This document shows positions 1 to 6,446 of a stretch of 9,728 nt of DNA, one piece after another. Position numbers and translations under genes: made by a program. This stretch comes from an uncultured Senegalimassilia sp. (lineage in GTDB: Bacteria > Actinomycetota > Coriobacteriia > Coriobacteriales > Eggerthellaceae), in NCBI GenBank assembly GCA_937925385.1, contig CALEWN010000032.1, positions 1-9,728 on the forward strand, in the 5' to 3' direction. The first letter of the stretch is position 1, and each line of letters opens with the position of its first letter. The notes under the pieces are model-generated. The model did no database searches, had not been told where the DNA came from, and worked only from the letters and a program-made list of their open reading frames with translations.

Positions 1-687
1 CTGTGCGGAGGAGGCTATCTCGGGCTGATCGCCGGCAGAGCCGCGTACGGCGCCTTCGATGCGGGCGTTGGGGCCCAGCCGTACGGAGTCGGCGTTGACC
101 ACGACGTCGCCGTGGACGGTTCCGTCGATGACGGCGTGCTCGGCGCAGATGTAGAGCGCATCGCATTCGCCGGAGAAGCTTGCATCACCGGCGGCGATGG
201 CCACCGCCTGCGCCGTGGTGTCGCTCACCGTGGCATCTTTTGCGACAAGGGTGATGCTGTGCGCCACATCGGCGCCCCTGATGGCGATGTCCTCGGCTGC
301 TGCGCGGATGCTGCCCGATACAGTGCATGAGCTTACGGCGATGGACTGGCCCGCGGCGAGGATGTCGTTAGGTGCGGCCGTCTTCGTGAACAGCTTGCTT
401 TGGCCGAACCAGACGATGTCGTCTCCCAGCATGCCGCTTGCATGGTCGGCGATCCCTTCGGCTGACCAGGTATGGTCGTCGTCTGCGTGATGCGATTCGT
501 CCGCCGCGGATGCCGGCATCGCCGGGGCGATGGCGAGCGTGCCCGCGGCTGCGATGGCTACCGCGGCGCATGCGAGCGCGCCCGGCGCGTTCGCACCGGT
601 GTTCCGGGCGTTGCGAGCCCATGCGGCAATGCCCGCGCCTGCAAGCACGATGAACGCGAACGCTGCAAGAAGCGTTATAGCGGTCAT
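1..687 (-). CDS. Bactofilin-like (polymer-forming) membrane-anchored beta-helix protein, 3' end missing
   Basis: An open frame of 229 codons starts at ATG 687 and continues without a stop past the left edge, so the C-terminus is not visible. The start follows a strong GGAGGAGG ribosome site with 5 bases between. The protein has a hydrophobic segment (residues about 4-22), a short basic stretch (WARNARN), then a second hydrophobic segment (about 36-58) ending in an ASA-A signal-peptidase-like site. The positive-inside rule places the rest outside the membrane. Residues about 108-216 are short repeating beta strands rich in Ile, Val, Gly and Asp, for example VSGSIRAAAEDIAIRG and VIDGTVHGDVVVNADSVRLG. 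This is the look of the bactofilin/polymer-forming beta-helix family, which is normally cytoplasmic or membrane-associated and forms filaments. Two cysteines (175 and 181) lie close together. It is divergent from the LysR gene at 938. Family call is moderate; the function at the cell surface is unknown. Confidence 0.72.
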   Translation of the reverse strand, partial: MTAITLLAAFAFIVLAGAGIAAWARNARNTGANAPGALACAAVAIAAAGTLAIAPAMPASAADESHHADDDHTWSAEGIADHASGMLGDDIVWFGQSKLFTKTAAPNDILAAGQSIAVSSCTVSGSIRAAAEDIAIRGADVAHSITLVAKDATVSDTTAQAVAIAAGDASFSGECDALYICAEHAVIDGTVHGDVVVNADSVRLGPNARIEGAVRGSAGDQPEIASSAQ

Positions 688-692
688 GATGT

Positions 693-700
693 CCTCCTCC
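693..700 (-). promoter_or_regulatory. Ribosome binding site of the bactofilin-like gene
   Basis: GGAGGAGG on the minus strand, 5 bases before ATG 687. It fixes the start of a gene that lacks a stop in the window. Confidence 0.75.
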
Positions 701-711
701 GTTTGCGTTTG

Positions 712-740
712 CGCGACGCAACGGCGGCCCCGGCGTCGCG
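712..740 (-). promoter_or_regulatory. Leader hairpin upstream of the bactofilin-like gene
   Basis: Perfect 8-bp inverted repeat: CGCGACGC (712-719) and GCGTCGCG (733-740), with a 13-base spacer. If transcription starts near 772, this stem lies in the 5' leader and ends 11 bases before the ribosome site. It could tune translation, or it could be a protein-binding dyad. The region is very GC-rich, so chance pairing is possible. Confidence 0.35.
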
Positions 741-778
741 TGAAAGCGCCTTTGCGTGGCGGCTTTCCTCTTTCTGCC

Positions 779-786
779 AGTATACT
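779..786. promoter_or_regulatory. Palindromic AGTATACT, candidate -10 on either strand
   Basis: AGTATACT is its own reverse complement, so a TATACT hexamer is present on both strands. On the minus strand it occupies 784 to 779 and would start transcription near 772, giving an 85-base leader for the bactofilin-like gene. No good -35 is seen at the usual distance, as expected for an activator-dependent promoter. A related GTATACTTG lies at 890-898. Confidence 0.45.
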
Positions 787-825
787 TGCTCGCGCGCGTG
801 TGTGTGTAAGGGGGAAGCAAGATGG

Positions 826-850
826 TGAAGCCGAGCTGTACACGGCTTCA
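826..850. promoter_or_regulatory. Inverted repeat, candidate LysR-type operator in the divergent region
   Basis: Perfect 8-bp arms TGAAGCCG (826-833) and CGGCTTCA (843-850) around a 9-base spacer, starting with T and ending with A. The centre (838) is about 65 bp from both inferred transcription starts (near 903 for lysR, near 772 for the bactofilin-like gene). LysR-type regulators commonly bind a dyad near -65 and repress their own gene from there. The start sites are inferred from -10 boxes, not mapped. Confidence 0.5.
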
Positions 851-890
851 TCCGCATGTGGGCGTTTGGGGGTTGGTGCGGGGCGTGACG

Positions 891-896
891 TATACT
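891..896 (+). promoter_or_regulatory. Candidate -10 box of the lysR gene
   Basis: TATACT, 41 bases upstream of ATG 938. No convincing -35 was found at 16-18 bp. The same hexamer precedes the lipoprotein gene (7718-7723), which suggests that it is a usable -10 in this genome. Confidence 0.45.
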
Positions 897-937
897 TGGC
901 TTTCGAAGGTTTCTTTCTTTTCGCCGGAAGGGTTGGC

Positions 938-1849
938 ATGAAGATCACGCTGCAGCAGATGCGCTATATGTTGAAGATCGCGGAGACGGGGTCGATGGTG
1001 GCGGCGTCGCGCGTGTTGTCGGTTTCGCAGCCCAGCCTGTCCGAGGCGGTGTCGGTCGTGGAGCGCGAACTGGGGTTCTCCCTGTTCACCCGCGGGAACA
1101 CCGGCGCTACGCCCACGAAGGAGGGCATGGAGTTCCTGGGCCGGGCACGGCAGGTGGTGCTGCAGATGGACAATCTTGAGCGCCGCTATGGCGGCAACCA
1201 GCCCGAGGGCATGCGCTTCGCGGTGTCGTCGCATCACTTCACGTTCGTGGAGCGGGCGTTTTTGGACGTTGCGCAGCAGGTTGGTTCGGGCAGGTTCGAC
1301 TTGGTGCTCAACGAGACGCAGACGCAGCAGATCATCGATGACGTGGCAAGATGCGACAGCGACCTGGGCGTGATGTATCTCTCGCGCGCCAACGAGGGGG
1401 CGGTGGGGCGCGTGCTCGACCGCAACAAGCTGGAGTTCTACGAGCTGTTCGAAGCGGTGCCGCACGTGTTTTTGCGTTTCGGGCACCCGTTGGCGGGGCG
1501 GGAGAGCGTTTCGCTTGACGACTTGTACCCGTATCCGCAGCTGTCCTTCGTGCAGGGGGCTTATGAGTCGTCGGCGTTTTCCGAAGAGCCGCTGTGGGCG
1601 CCTTCGGCGAAGACGGTGAAGGTCAGCGATCGCGGTTTCGCCACCAGCTTCATGCTGCACTCCGACGCCTATACCGTGACCAGCGGCGTGTACCCGGAGT
1701 TTTTGCAGCGCGGCGCCATCACGGCGGTGCCCATCCGCTCGGGCGAGCGCATGCATATCGGCTACGTGATGCCGCGCGGGCTGACGCTCGATGCGATAGG
1801 CGAGGCGTTCGTGGCGGCCATGAAGCTCTACGCGAAGGTGGAGAGCTAA
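938..1849 (+). CDS. LysR-family transcriptional regulator
   Basis: A 303-residue protein, the usual length of a LysR-type regulator. The N-terminal winged helix-turn-helix is clear at about residues 5-62: LQQMRYMLKIAETGSM, then AASRVLSVSQPSLSEAVSVVERELGFSLFTR, then the TPTKEG turn. A substrate-binding effector domain follows (about 92-300). The frame stays open far upstream, but ATG 938 is chosen because the conserved HTH begins right after it and GGAAGGG (926-932) lies 5 bases before. Effector and targets cannot be read from sequence. The divergent gene at 687 and the dyad at 826-850 suggest self-regulation plus control of the bactofilin-like gene. It converges on rsmJ with a 16-base gap and no obvious terminator between them. 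Confidence 0.93.
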   Translation: MKITLQQMRYMLKIAETGSMVAASRVLSVSQPSLSEAVSVVERELGFSLFTRGNTGATPTKEGMEFLGRARQVVLQMDNLERRYGGNQPEGMRFAVSSHHFTFVERAFLDVAQQVGSGRFDLVLNETQTQQIIDDVARCDSDLGVMYLSRANEGAVGRVLDRNKLEFYELFEAVPHVFLRFGHPLAGRESVSLDDLYPYPQLSFVQGAYESSAFSEEPLWAPSAKTVKVSDRGFATSFMLHSDAYTVTSGVYPEFLQRGAITAVPIRSGERMHIGYVMPRGLTLDAIGEAFVAAMKLYAKVES

Positions 1850-1865
1850 AAAGCCTGTTCACGCC

Positions 1866-2564
1866 TTACAGCTTCATGCTGGCGGGGATGATGCAGTCGT
1901 AGCGCACAGCCTTGCCGTCGATGGAGTAGCTGGGCTTGATGCCGGCCAGGTACGGGCCCTTCGCCGGCCGCTTGATGACCACCTTGCGCGGGCCGCAGGC
2001 TATGGCGGCGCGCAGCAGCCCTTCCTCATCGGTGCACGGCGCCTCCAGGTGGTGAAGCAGCTGGAACTTCTTCTTGACCGCCGCGCTTTTCTGCCGGGCG
2101 GGGAACATCGGGTCAAGGTAGACCACGTCGGGTTTGGTCACGTCCATAGATGCGCGCGCGGTAAGCGCTTGCACGCTGTTGCCGCTGGTCACGCGCATGC
2201 GCGCCACGACGGGCGAAAGCTGCGGGTCGGCGGCCGCGCGCGCCAGGCCGTCGGCAAGCAGCGCGGCGATGACGGGGTCGTGTTCGAAGAGCTGCACGTG
2301 GAAACCGGCAGCGGCCAGCAGCAGCGCATCCTCCCCGAACCCTGCGGTGGCGTCGATGGCGCGGGGTTGATCGACGCCTTTGACGCGCGCGGCGCGGACG
2401 AGCAGCTCGTGGGAGAGCCTGCCGGGCTTGATGCGCGGCAGCATGCCCGTAAGATCGCAGCGCAGCTCCATGCCTTCGCCCACCAGCGCCAGGCCGCGTT
2501 CGTCGCGCACCAGGCTGACGGCGGGGTCGTCGATGGTGGGAAGCATGTTGTCGTCGAAGGTCAT
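1866..2564 (-). CDS. rsmJ: RsmJ-like 16S rRNA (guanine1516-N2)-methyltransferase
   Basis: A 232-residue class I SAM-dependent methyltransferase. Seen features: SAM-binding motif I DATAGFGEDA (71-80), the acidic end of strand 2 LFEHDP (92-97), catalytic-region motif VYLDPMFP (148-155), followed by RQKSAAVKKK (157-166) and VVIKRP (195-200). These match the E. coli RsmJ pattern (DATAGLGRDA, VYLDPMFPHKQKSALVKK) closely. RsmJ methylates N2 of a guanine in the 3' minor domain of 16S rRNA and releases S-adenosylhomocysteine. It is the last gene of the luxS-mtnN-rsmJ run, 44 bases after mtnN. Ribosome site is weak; ATG 2564 is kept because the upstream residues show no better start. RsmJ is known best from Gammaproteobacteria, so its presence here is a little unusual. 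Confidence 0.85.
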   Translation of the reverse strand: MTFDDNMLPTIDDPAVSLVRDERGLALVGEGMELRCDLTGMLPRIKPGRLSHELLVRAARVKGVDQPRAIDATAGFGEDALLLAAAGFHVQLFEHDPVIAALLADGLARAAADPQLSPVVARMRVTSGNSVQALTARASMDVTKPDVVYLDPMFPARQKSAAVKKKFQLLHHLEAPCTDEEGLLRAAIACGPRKVVIKRPAKGPYLAGIKPSYSIDGKAVRYDCIIPASMKL

Positions 2565-2608
2565 GGGGAAGCGTCCGATCGTCGGGGTTGTGGGGGATTC
2601 GAGGCTTG

Positions 2609-3325
2609 CTAGCCTTGCCGTTTAAGCATGGCGATGACGAGCGCGGCACTGTTGCGGGCTGCCTGCGCCTCGAACGTGGGATAGTCCATGGACGAGGAGC
2701 CGTCGGCCTTGTCGGAGATGGCGCGCACGATGGCGCACGGCACGCCGTTGGCCCATGCGACCTGCGCGATGGCCGCACCTTCCATCTCGCAGCACTTCGC
2801 ACCGAACGTTTCGGTGATGCGCTGCTTTTCGAAGTTGTCGCGCACGAAGCGGTCGCCCGAGGCCACGCGGCCGGTGTGCGTGGTGGCGCCTATCGCCGAT
2901 GCCGCGGCGACGACCGATTTCGACAGCGCCGGGCTGCAGGGGAACGCTAGCGTGTCCAGTCCAGGCGTCTGACCTGCGCCGTAGCCCAGGTTGCACACGT
3001 CCATGATGTGGTTGACCGCGTCGTCGGCCACCACGATGTCACCGATGTTGATGGATGCGTCCAGCGAGCCGGCGATGCCGGTGTTGAGCAGCGCGCTCAC
3101 GCCGAAGCGATCGACGAGCACCTGCGCGCACGTGGCGGCATTGACCATGCCCACGCCGCACTGCACCACGATGACGGTGGTGTTGCCGATGGTGCCCACG
3201 TTGAACTCCATGCCGGCGATGCGCGTGATCTTCACTGCGCCGGCCTTCGCCATCTCCTCGCGCAACAGCGCGATTTCCACGTCCATGGCGCCGATGATGC
3301 CCATGGTGTTGAAGCTCGTAGTCAT
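2609..3325 (-). CDS. mtnN: 5'-methylthioadenosine/S-adenosylhomocysteine nucleosidase
   Basis: A 238-residue nucleoside phosphorylase-fold enzyme that hydrolyses the N-glycosidic bond of S-adenosylhomocysteine and methylthioadenosine, releasing adenine. Seen: N-terminal MGIIGAMDVE with Glu17 at the place of the E. coli catalytic Glu12, GVGMVNA (57-63), NTGIAGSLD (81-89), GDIVVADD (95-102), SGDRF (156-160), the EMEGAAIAQVA substrate helix (180-190) and RAISDKAD (201-208), where Asp205 should be the catalytic acid. The frame is open 33 codons further up from a GTG, but those residues are unlike the family and lack a ribosome site. ATG 3325 gives a normal length; ATG 3304 (7 residues later) is also possible. 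It lies 117 bases after luxS and feeds S-ribosylhomocysteine to it. Confidence 0.94.
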   Translation of the reverse strand: MTTSFNTMGIIGAMDVEIALLREEMAKAGAVKITRIAGMEFNVGTIGNTTVIVVQCGVGMVNAATCAQVLVDRFGVSALLNTGIAGSLDASINIGDIVVADDAVNHIMDVCNLGYGAGQTPGLDTLAFPCSPALSKSVVAAASAIGATTHTGRVASGDRFVRDNFEKQRITETFGAKCCEMEGAAIAQVAWANGVPCAIVRAISDKADGSSSMDYPTFEAQAARNSAALVIAMLKRQG

Positions 3326-3442
3326 AAGCTGCTTTCTGATCGGGGAAGGGAAGCGCGGCAAGGCAGCCTTTTGCGGGCTTTCGACACGCTCCCTTCGGTT
3401 CGTTAGCTCGATGCGGGATGGCACCCACTTGCTGCGTTTGCG

Positions 3443-3937
3443 TTAGTCGAGCAAGGCGGGGTAATGCGTGTGCGCCTCGTCGAGCACTTCGAGGGTGTCG
3501 GCCATGTAACGGCGTGCCCACCATTTCGCCTGCACGAGGTCGTTGTCGTGGTAGTTGCCGCACTCCTCGGGCTTGGCGCCGGGGATTTCGCCCTCGAAAT
3601 CGCGGATGAAGTCGAACATGCGGCGCACGAGGTCGGCCACGTCGGCGGATTCCAGTTCGCCGAAGGCCACCAGGTAGAAGCCCGTGCGGCAGCCCATGGG
3701 GCCGAAATAGATCACGCGGGCCGACCATTCGGCATCGTTGCGCAGGAAAGTGGCGCCGAGATGCTCGATGGCATGGACGGCGGCGGTGTCCATGACCGGC
3801 TCGCGGTTGGGGGCGGTCATGCGCAGGTCGAACGTGGTGGTCGTGCAGCCGGTGGCGTCATCGGAGTCGCGGCGCGACACGTACACGCCGGGCTCGAGCA
3901 CGCGGTGATCGACGGAAAAACTTGCAATGCGTTCCAT
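3443..3937 (-). CDS. luxS: S-ribosylhomocysteine lyase LuxS (AI-2 synthase)
   Basis: A 164-residue protein of normal LuxS length. LuxS cleaves S-ribosylhomocysteine to homocysteine and DPD, the precursor of autoinducer-2. Key residues are present: HAIEH (His55, Glu58, His59) and Cys126 in ECGNYHD for the metal site, and catalytic Cys83 in GPMGCRTGFYL. The N-terminal SFSVDHRVLEPGVYV and TTTFDLRMTAPN also match the family. ATG 3937 follows AAGGAG (3944-3949) with 6 bases between. It is first of three minus-strand genes (luxS, mtnN, rsmJ) and divergent from fbp. Its role may be mainly methyl-cycle detoxification; no AI-2 receptor or Lsr uptake gene is in the window. Confidence 0.96.
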   Translation of the reverse strand: MERIASFSVDHRVLEPGVYVSRRDSDDATGCTTTTFDLRMTAPNREPVMDTAAVHAIEHLGATFLRNDAEWSARVIYFGPMGCRTGFYLVAFGELESADVADLVRRMFDFIRDFEGEIPGAKPEECGNYHDNDLVQAKWWARRYMADTLEVLDEAHTHYPALLD

Positions 3938-3962
3938 GCTTGCTCCTTGCTATATATAGGTA

Positions 3963-3981
3963 ACGGCAACGTGGTCGCCGT
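3963..3981 (-). promoter_or_regulatory. Short hairpin in the luxS leader
   Basis: On the minus strand ACGGCGAC, loop CAC, GTTGCCGT: 8 pairs, one of them G-U. The G-U pair forms only in the minus-strand RNA (it is an A-C mismatch on the other strand), which favours RNA over DNA function. It ends 14 bases before the AAGGAG ribosome site. No known riboswitch was recognised. Confidence 0.35.
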
Positions 3982-3996
3982 AGGTTCGCAGCGCCT

Positions 3997-4002
3997 ATTG
4001 TA
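3997..4002 (-). promoter_or_regulatory. Candidate -10 box of the luxS-mtnN-rsmJ unit
   Basis: TACAAT on the minus strand, about 60 bases upstream of ATG 3937, giving a leader of about 53 bases. The -35 region is poor. A second AT-rich block, TATATATA (3951-3958), lies too near the start codon to act as a -10 for a normal leader. Confidence 0.4.
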
Positions 4003-4064
4003 CCGCCCGCGAGCAACCCGCTTCGCCGGTCGGCCGCGCGAACAAGAAAATCTCCGCGCAGTCA

Positions 4065-4103
4065 GGGACGGGCGGGGTCGGACACTTGGGGACTGTGGAG
4101 GGG
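4065..4103 (+). other. G-rich tract with G-quadruplex potential
   Basis: Five runs of three or four G within 39 bases: 4065-4067, 4070-4072, 4074-4077, 4088-4091 and 4100-4103. It sits in the luxS/fbp divergent region, upstream of fbp. The loop before the fourth run is 10 bases, so stability would be modest. The rest of 3938-4220 shows no gene. Confidence 0.35.
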
Positions 4104-4220
4104 CTGCGTCGCGGTGACCTTCTTCGTTCGGGTTGCGCCGTTTGCCGGTGCGGGCGCGCGGGGGAGGGCTGCGCGCGGTACCATCGTGCCATCACTGTGC
4201 GATGACCTGAGGAGGTTTTC

Positions 4221-6176
4221 ATGGAAGCGGATCAGAAGCGCTACTTGGAATTGTTGGCCCGATCTTTCCCCACGCAGGAGCTGGCGGCGGCCGAGATCAT
4301 CAACCTGAGCGCCATCCTGAACCTCCCGAAGGGCACGGAGTTCTTCTGCTCCGACATCCACGGCGAATCCGAGGCGTTCAGTCACATCCTGCGCAACGGG
4401 TCGGGGTCCATCCGCCTGAAGGTGGACGAGGCGTTCGGCGATCAGCTGACCGAGGCCGAGAAGCGCGAGCTGGCCACGCTCATCTATTACCCGCGTGAGA
4501 AGGCGAAGCTGATCTTGGCTGGCGTGGAAGACGAGCGGGCCTGGTACGCCATCGTGGTGCCGCGCCTGGTGGCGGTGTGCAAGCGCGCGGCGCGCAAGTA
4601 CACGGCCAGCCGCGTGCGCAAGGCGCTGCCCGCCGAGTTCGCCTACATCATCGAGGAGCTGATGAACGAGGACAACCACGGCGTGGACAAAGAAGCGTAC
4701 TATGCCGGCATCCTTGACGCGGCGGTGCGCACCGGGCGCGGCATCGCGCTCATCGAGGCGCTCGCGCAGCTCATCCAGCGCCTGGCTATCAGCCAGCTGC
4801 ACATCATCGGCGATATCTATGACCGCGGCCCGCACCCCGACGTCATCATGGAGACGCTGCAGGCCCAGCACAAGGTGGACATCCAGTGGGGCAACCACGA
4901 CATCGTGTGGATGGGCGCGGCGCTCGGGCAGCGCGGCTGCATCGCGCACGTGGTGCGCAACTGCGCCCGCTACGGCAACCTGTCCATCCTGGAGGACGCC
5001 TACGGCATCAACATCCTGCCGCTGGCAAGCTTCGCCCTTGACGCGTACCGTGACGATCCGTGCGTGGGCTTCGGCCTGAAGGGCAACCCCGACCTGTCGC
5101 CGTCCGAGCTTGAGATGAACGTGAAGATCCAAAAAGCCATGGCCATCATCCAGTTCAAGGTGGAGGCGGCGCTGATCGACGAGTACCCCGAGTTCGGGCT
5201 GGAAAACCGCAAGCTGCTCGACAAGATCGACTACGAGGCGGGCACCGTGGTGGTCGATGGCGTGGAGTACCCGCTGACCGACCGCGTGTTCCCCACGGTG
5301 GACCCCCAAAACCCCTTCGCGCTCACACCGGCTGAGGAAGAGGTGATGTGCCGCCTGGAGGCCGCGTTCACCGGATGCGAGAAGCTGCAGCGCCACATGC
5401 GCTTCTTCCTGGAAGTGGGCAGCCTGTACAAGATCCGCAACGGCAACCTCATGTTCCACGCCTGCGTGCCGCTCAACGCCGACGGCAGCCTGAAGGAAGT
5501 GGACGTGTTCGGGCGCCGCTACAAGGGCCGCGCGCTCTACGACGTGATGGAGCGCTACGTTCGCGCTGCGTTCTTCAGCCATGACGCCGAGGAGAGCCGC
5601 CGCGGTCGCGATCTTTTGTGGTACCTGTGGCTGGGCGAGGGAAGCCCGCTGTTCGCGAAGAGCAAGATGGCCACCTTTGAGCTGTACCTCATCGCCGACA
5701 AGGCCGCGCGCAAGGAGGTGAAGAACCCCTTCTACACGCTTATCGAGGACGAGCGCGTCATCGCGGGCATCTTCGAGGACTTCGGCATGGATCCGGAGAC
5801 GTCGCATATCGTGTGCGGGCACGTGCCGGTCAAGGTCAAGGATGGCGAGGACCCTGTGAAGTGCGGCGGCCGCGTGTTCATGATCGACGGCGGGTTCTCG
5901 AAGGCCTACCAGCCCACCACGGGCATCGCCGGCTACACGCTCATCGACAACTCATACGAGTTCATCCTGGCCGCGCACGAGCCGTTGAAGTCGGCGGCTG
6001 CGGCGGTGGTCGAGGAACTGGACATCCACTCGAGCCGCCGTGTGGTCGAGCGCGTCGAGCACCGCACGCTGGTGGCCGACACCGACGACGGCGCCGATAT
6101 CCGCCGCCGCGTCGAGGACCTCGAGCAGCTGCTGGAGGCGTATCGGGACGGCCAGATCGCCGAGGGCGGGCGCTAA
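4221..6176 (+). CDS. fbp: Class III fructose-1,6-bisphosphatase
   Basis: A 651-residue cytoplasmic enzyme that hydrolyses fructose 1,6-bisphosphate to fructose 6-phosphate, the one-way step of gluconeogenesis. The length matches the large class III (Bacillus Fbp-type) family. It has the calcineurin-like metallophosphatase motifs in order: FFCSDIHGES (41-50; Asp45, His47), IIGDIYDRGPHPD (195-207), WGNHDIVWMG (223-232) and a late VCGHVPVK (531-538), followed by MIDGGFSKAYQPTTGIAGYTL, typical of this family. ATG 4221 follows GAGGAGG (4209-4215) with 5 bases between. It is a single-gene unit: divergent from luxS upstream and followed by a strong hairpin at 6206. An asaccharolytic anaerobe living on amino acids would need this enzyme, which agrees with the suggested host, though that is inference. 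Confidence 0.97.
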   Translation: MEADQKRYLELLARSFPTQELAAAEIINLSAILNLPKGTEFFCSDIHGESEAFSHILRNGSGSIRLKVDEAFGDQLTEAEKRELATLIYYPREKAKLILAGVEDERAWYAIVVPRLVAVCKRAARKYTASRVRKALPAEFAYIIEELMNEDNHGVDKEAYYAGILDAAVRTGRGIALIEALAQLIQRLAISQLHIIGDIYDRGPHPDVIMETLQAQHKVDIQWGNHDIVWMGAALGQRGCIAHVVRNCARYGNLSILEDAYGINILPLASFALDAYRDDPCVGFGLKGNPDLSPSELEMNVKIQKAMAIIQFKVEAALIDEYPEFGLENRKLLDKIDYEAGTVVVDGVEYPLTDRVFPTVDPQNPFALTPAEEEVMCRLEAAFTGCEKLQRHMRFFLEVGSLYKIRNGNLMFHACVPLNADGSLKEVDVFGRRYKGRALYDVMERYVRAAFFSHDAEESRRGRDLLWYLWLGEGSPLFAKSKMATFELYLIADKAARKEVKNPFYTLIEDERVIAGIFEDFGMDPETSHIVCGHVPVKVKDGEDPVKCGGRVFMIDGGFSKAYQPTTGIAGYTLIDNSYEFILAAHEPLKSAAAAVVEELDIHSSRRVVERVEHRTLVADTDDGADIRRRVEDLEQLLEAYRDGQIAEGGR

Positions 6177-6205
6177 CGCCGGTCCGGGCGCTTGTCGGTT
6201 TAGCG

Positions 6206-6237
6206 GTCGGGGCGCTGCCGCGTGGCGGCGCCCCGAC
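6206..6237 (+). terminator. Strong hairpin after fbp, probable terminator
   Basis: Stem GTCGGGGCGCTGCC (6206-6219) and GGCGGCGCCCCGAC (6224-6237), 14 pairs with one G-U, tetraloop GCGT, 29 bases after the fbp stop. There is no T-run directly after it, so it may pause polymerase or block 3' exonucleases rather than be a classic intrinsic terminator. Confidence 0.6.
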
Positions 6238-6404
6238 GGTCGCATATACCCCGATTGTTGCGTTTCAAGGGGCGGTGAAGGCGGGCTGTCGGCGGAACCG
6301 TCGACGTCCGGCCACCCGATGGCGTGCGACGCAGAAAAGATGATGGAAGAAGCCGGGGTTAAGGCATAGCGCTCGCATGACCGAATGTAGTATTGTTAGG
6401 CGTA

Positions 6405-6420
6405 CGTCAAAAAATTGACG
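6405..6420. promoter_or_regulatory. Inverted repeat upstream of the Pit gene, candidate operator
   Basis: CGTCAA, four A, TTGACG: perfect 6-bp arms with a 4-base spacer, ending 26 bases before ATG 6447. It lies in a locally AT-rich stretch of an otherwise GC-rich region. Possible -10 sequences (TAGTAT or TATTGT, 6388-6396) lie just before it, so a bound repressor could block transcription. The rest of 6238-6446 shows no gene. Confidence 0.42.
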
Positions 6421-6446
6421 CAGCTCTTACGAGTATGGGGAATTGC

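Noticed and set aside
530..937. 136-codon upstream extension of the lysR frame
   Set aside because: The added residues are Arg/Ala-rich, overlap the divergent promoter and the bactofilin-like gene, and the LysR HTH starts at ATG 938.
848..1756. Minus-strand open frame (302 codons) opposite lysR, and a similar one at 6396-7337 opposite the Pit gene
   Set aside because: Both are shadows of well-supported plus-strand genes with His/Arg-rich, domainless translations.
3326..3424. 33-codon GTG-started extension of mtnN
   Set aside because: Unlike the family N-terminus, no ribosome site, and the normal MGIIGAM start lies inside.
3951..3958. TATATATA as the luxS -10 box
   Set aside because: Transcription would begin at the ribosome site itself, leaving almost no leader.
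4062..5822. Long minus-strand open frame (586 codons) opposite fbp
   Set aside because: It mirrors the fbp codons in a GC-rich gene; the protein is rich in His, Arg, Ala and Val with no recognisable domain, while the plus strand is a clear class III FBPase.
6393..6446. TTG start (or ATG 6435) extending the Pit protein
   Set aside because: The TTG frame crosses the inverted repeat and lacks a ribosome site; ATG 6447 has GGGGA at good spacing.
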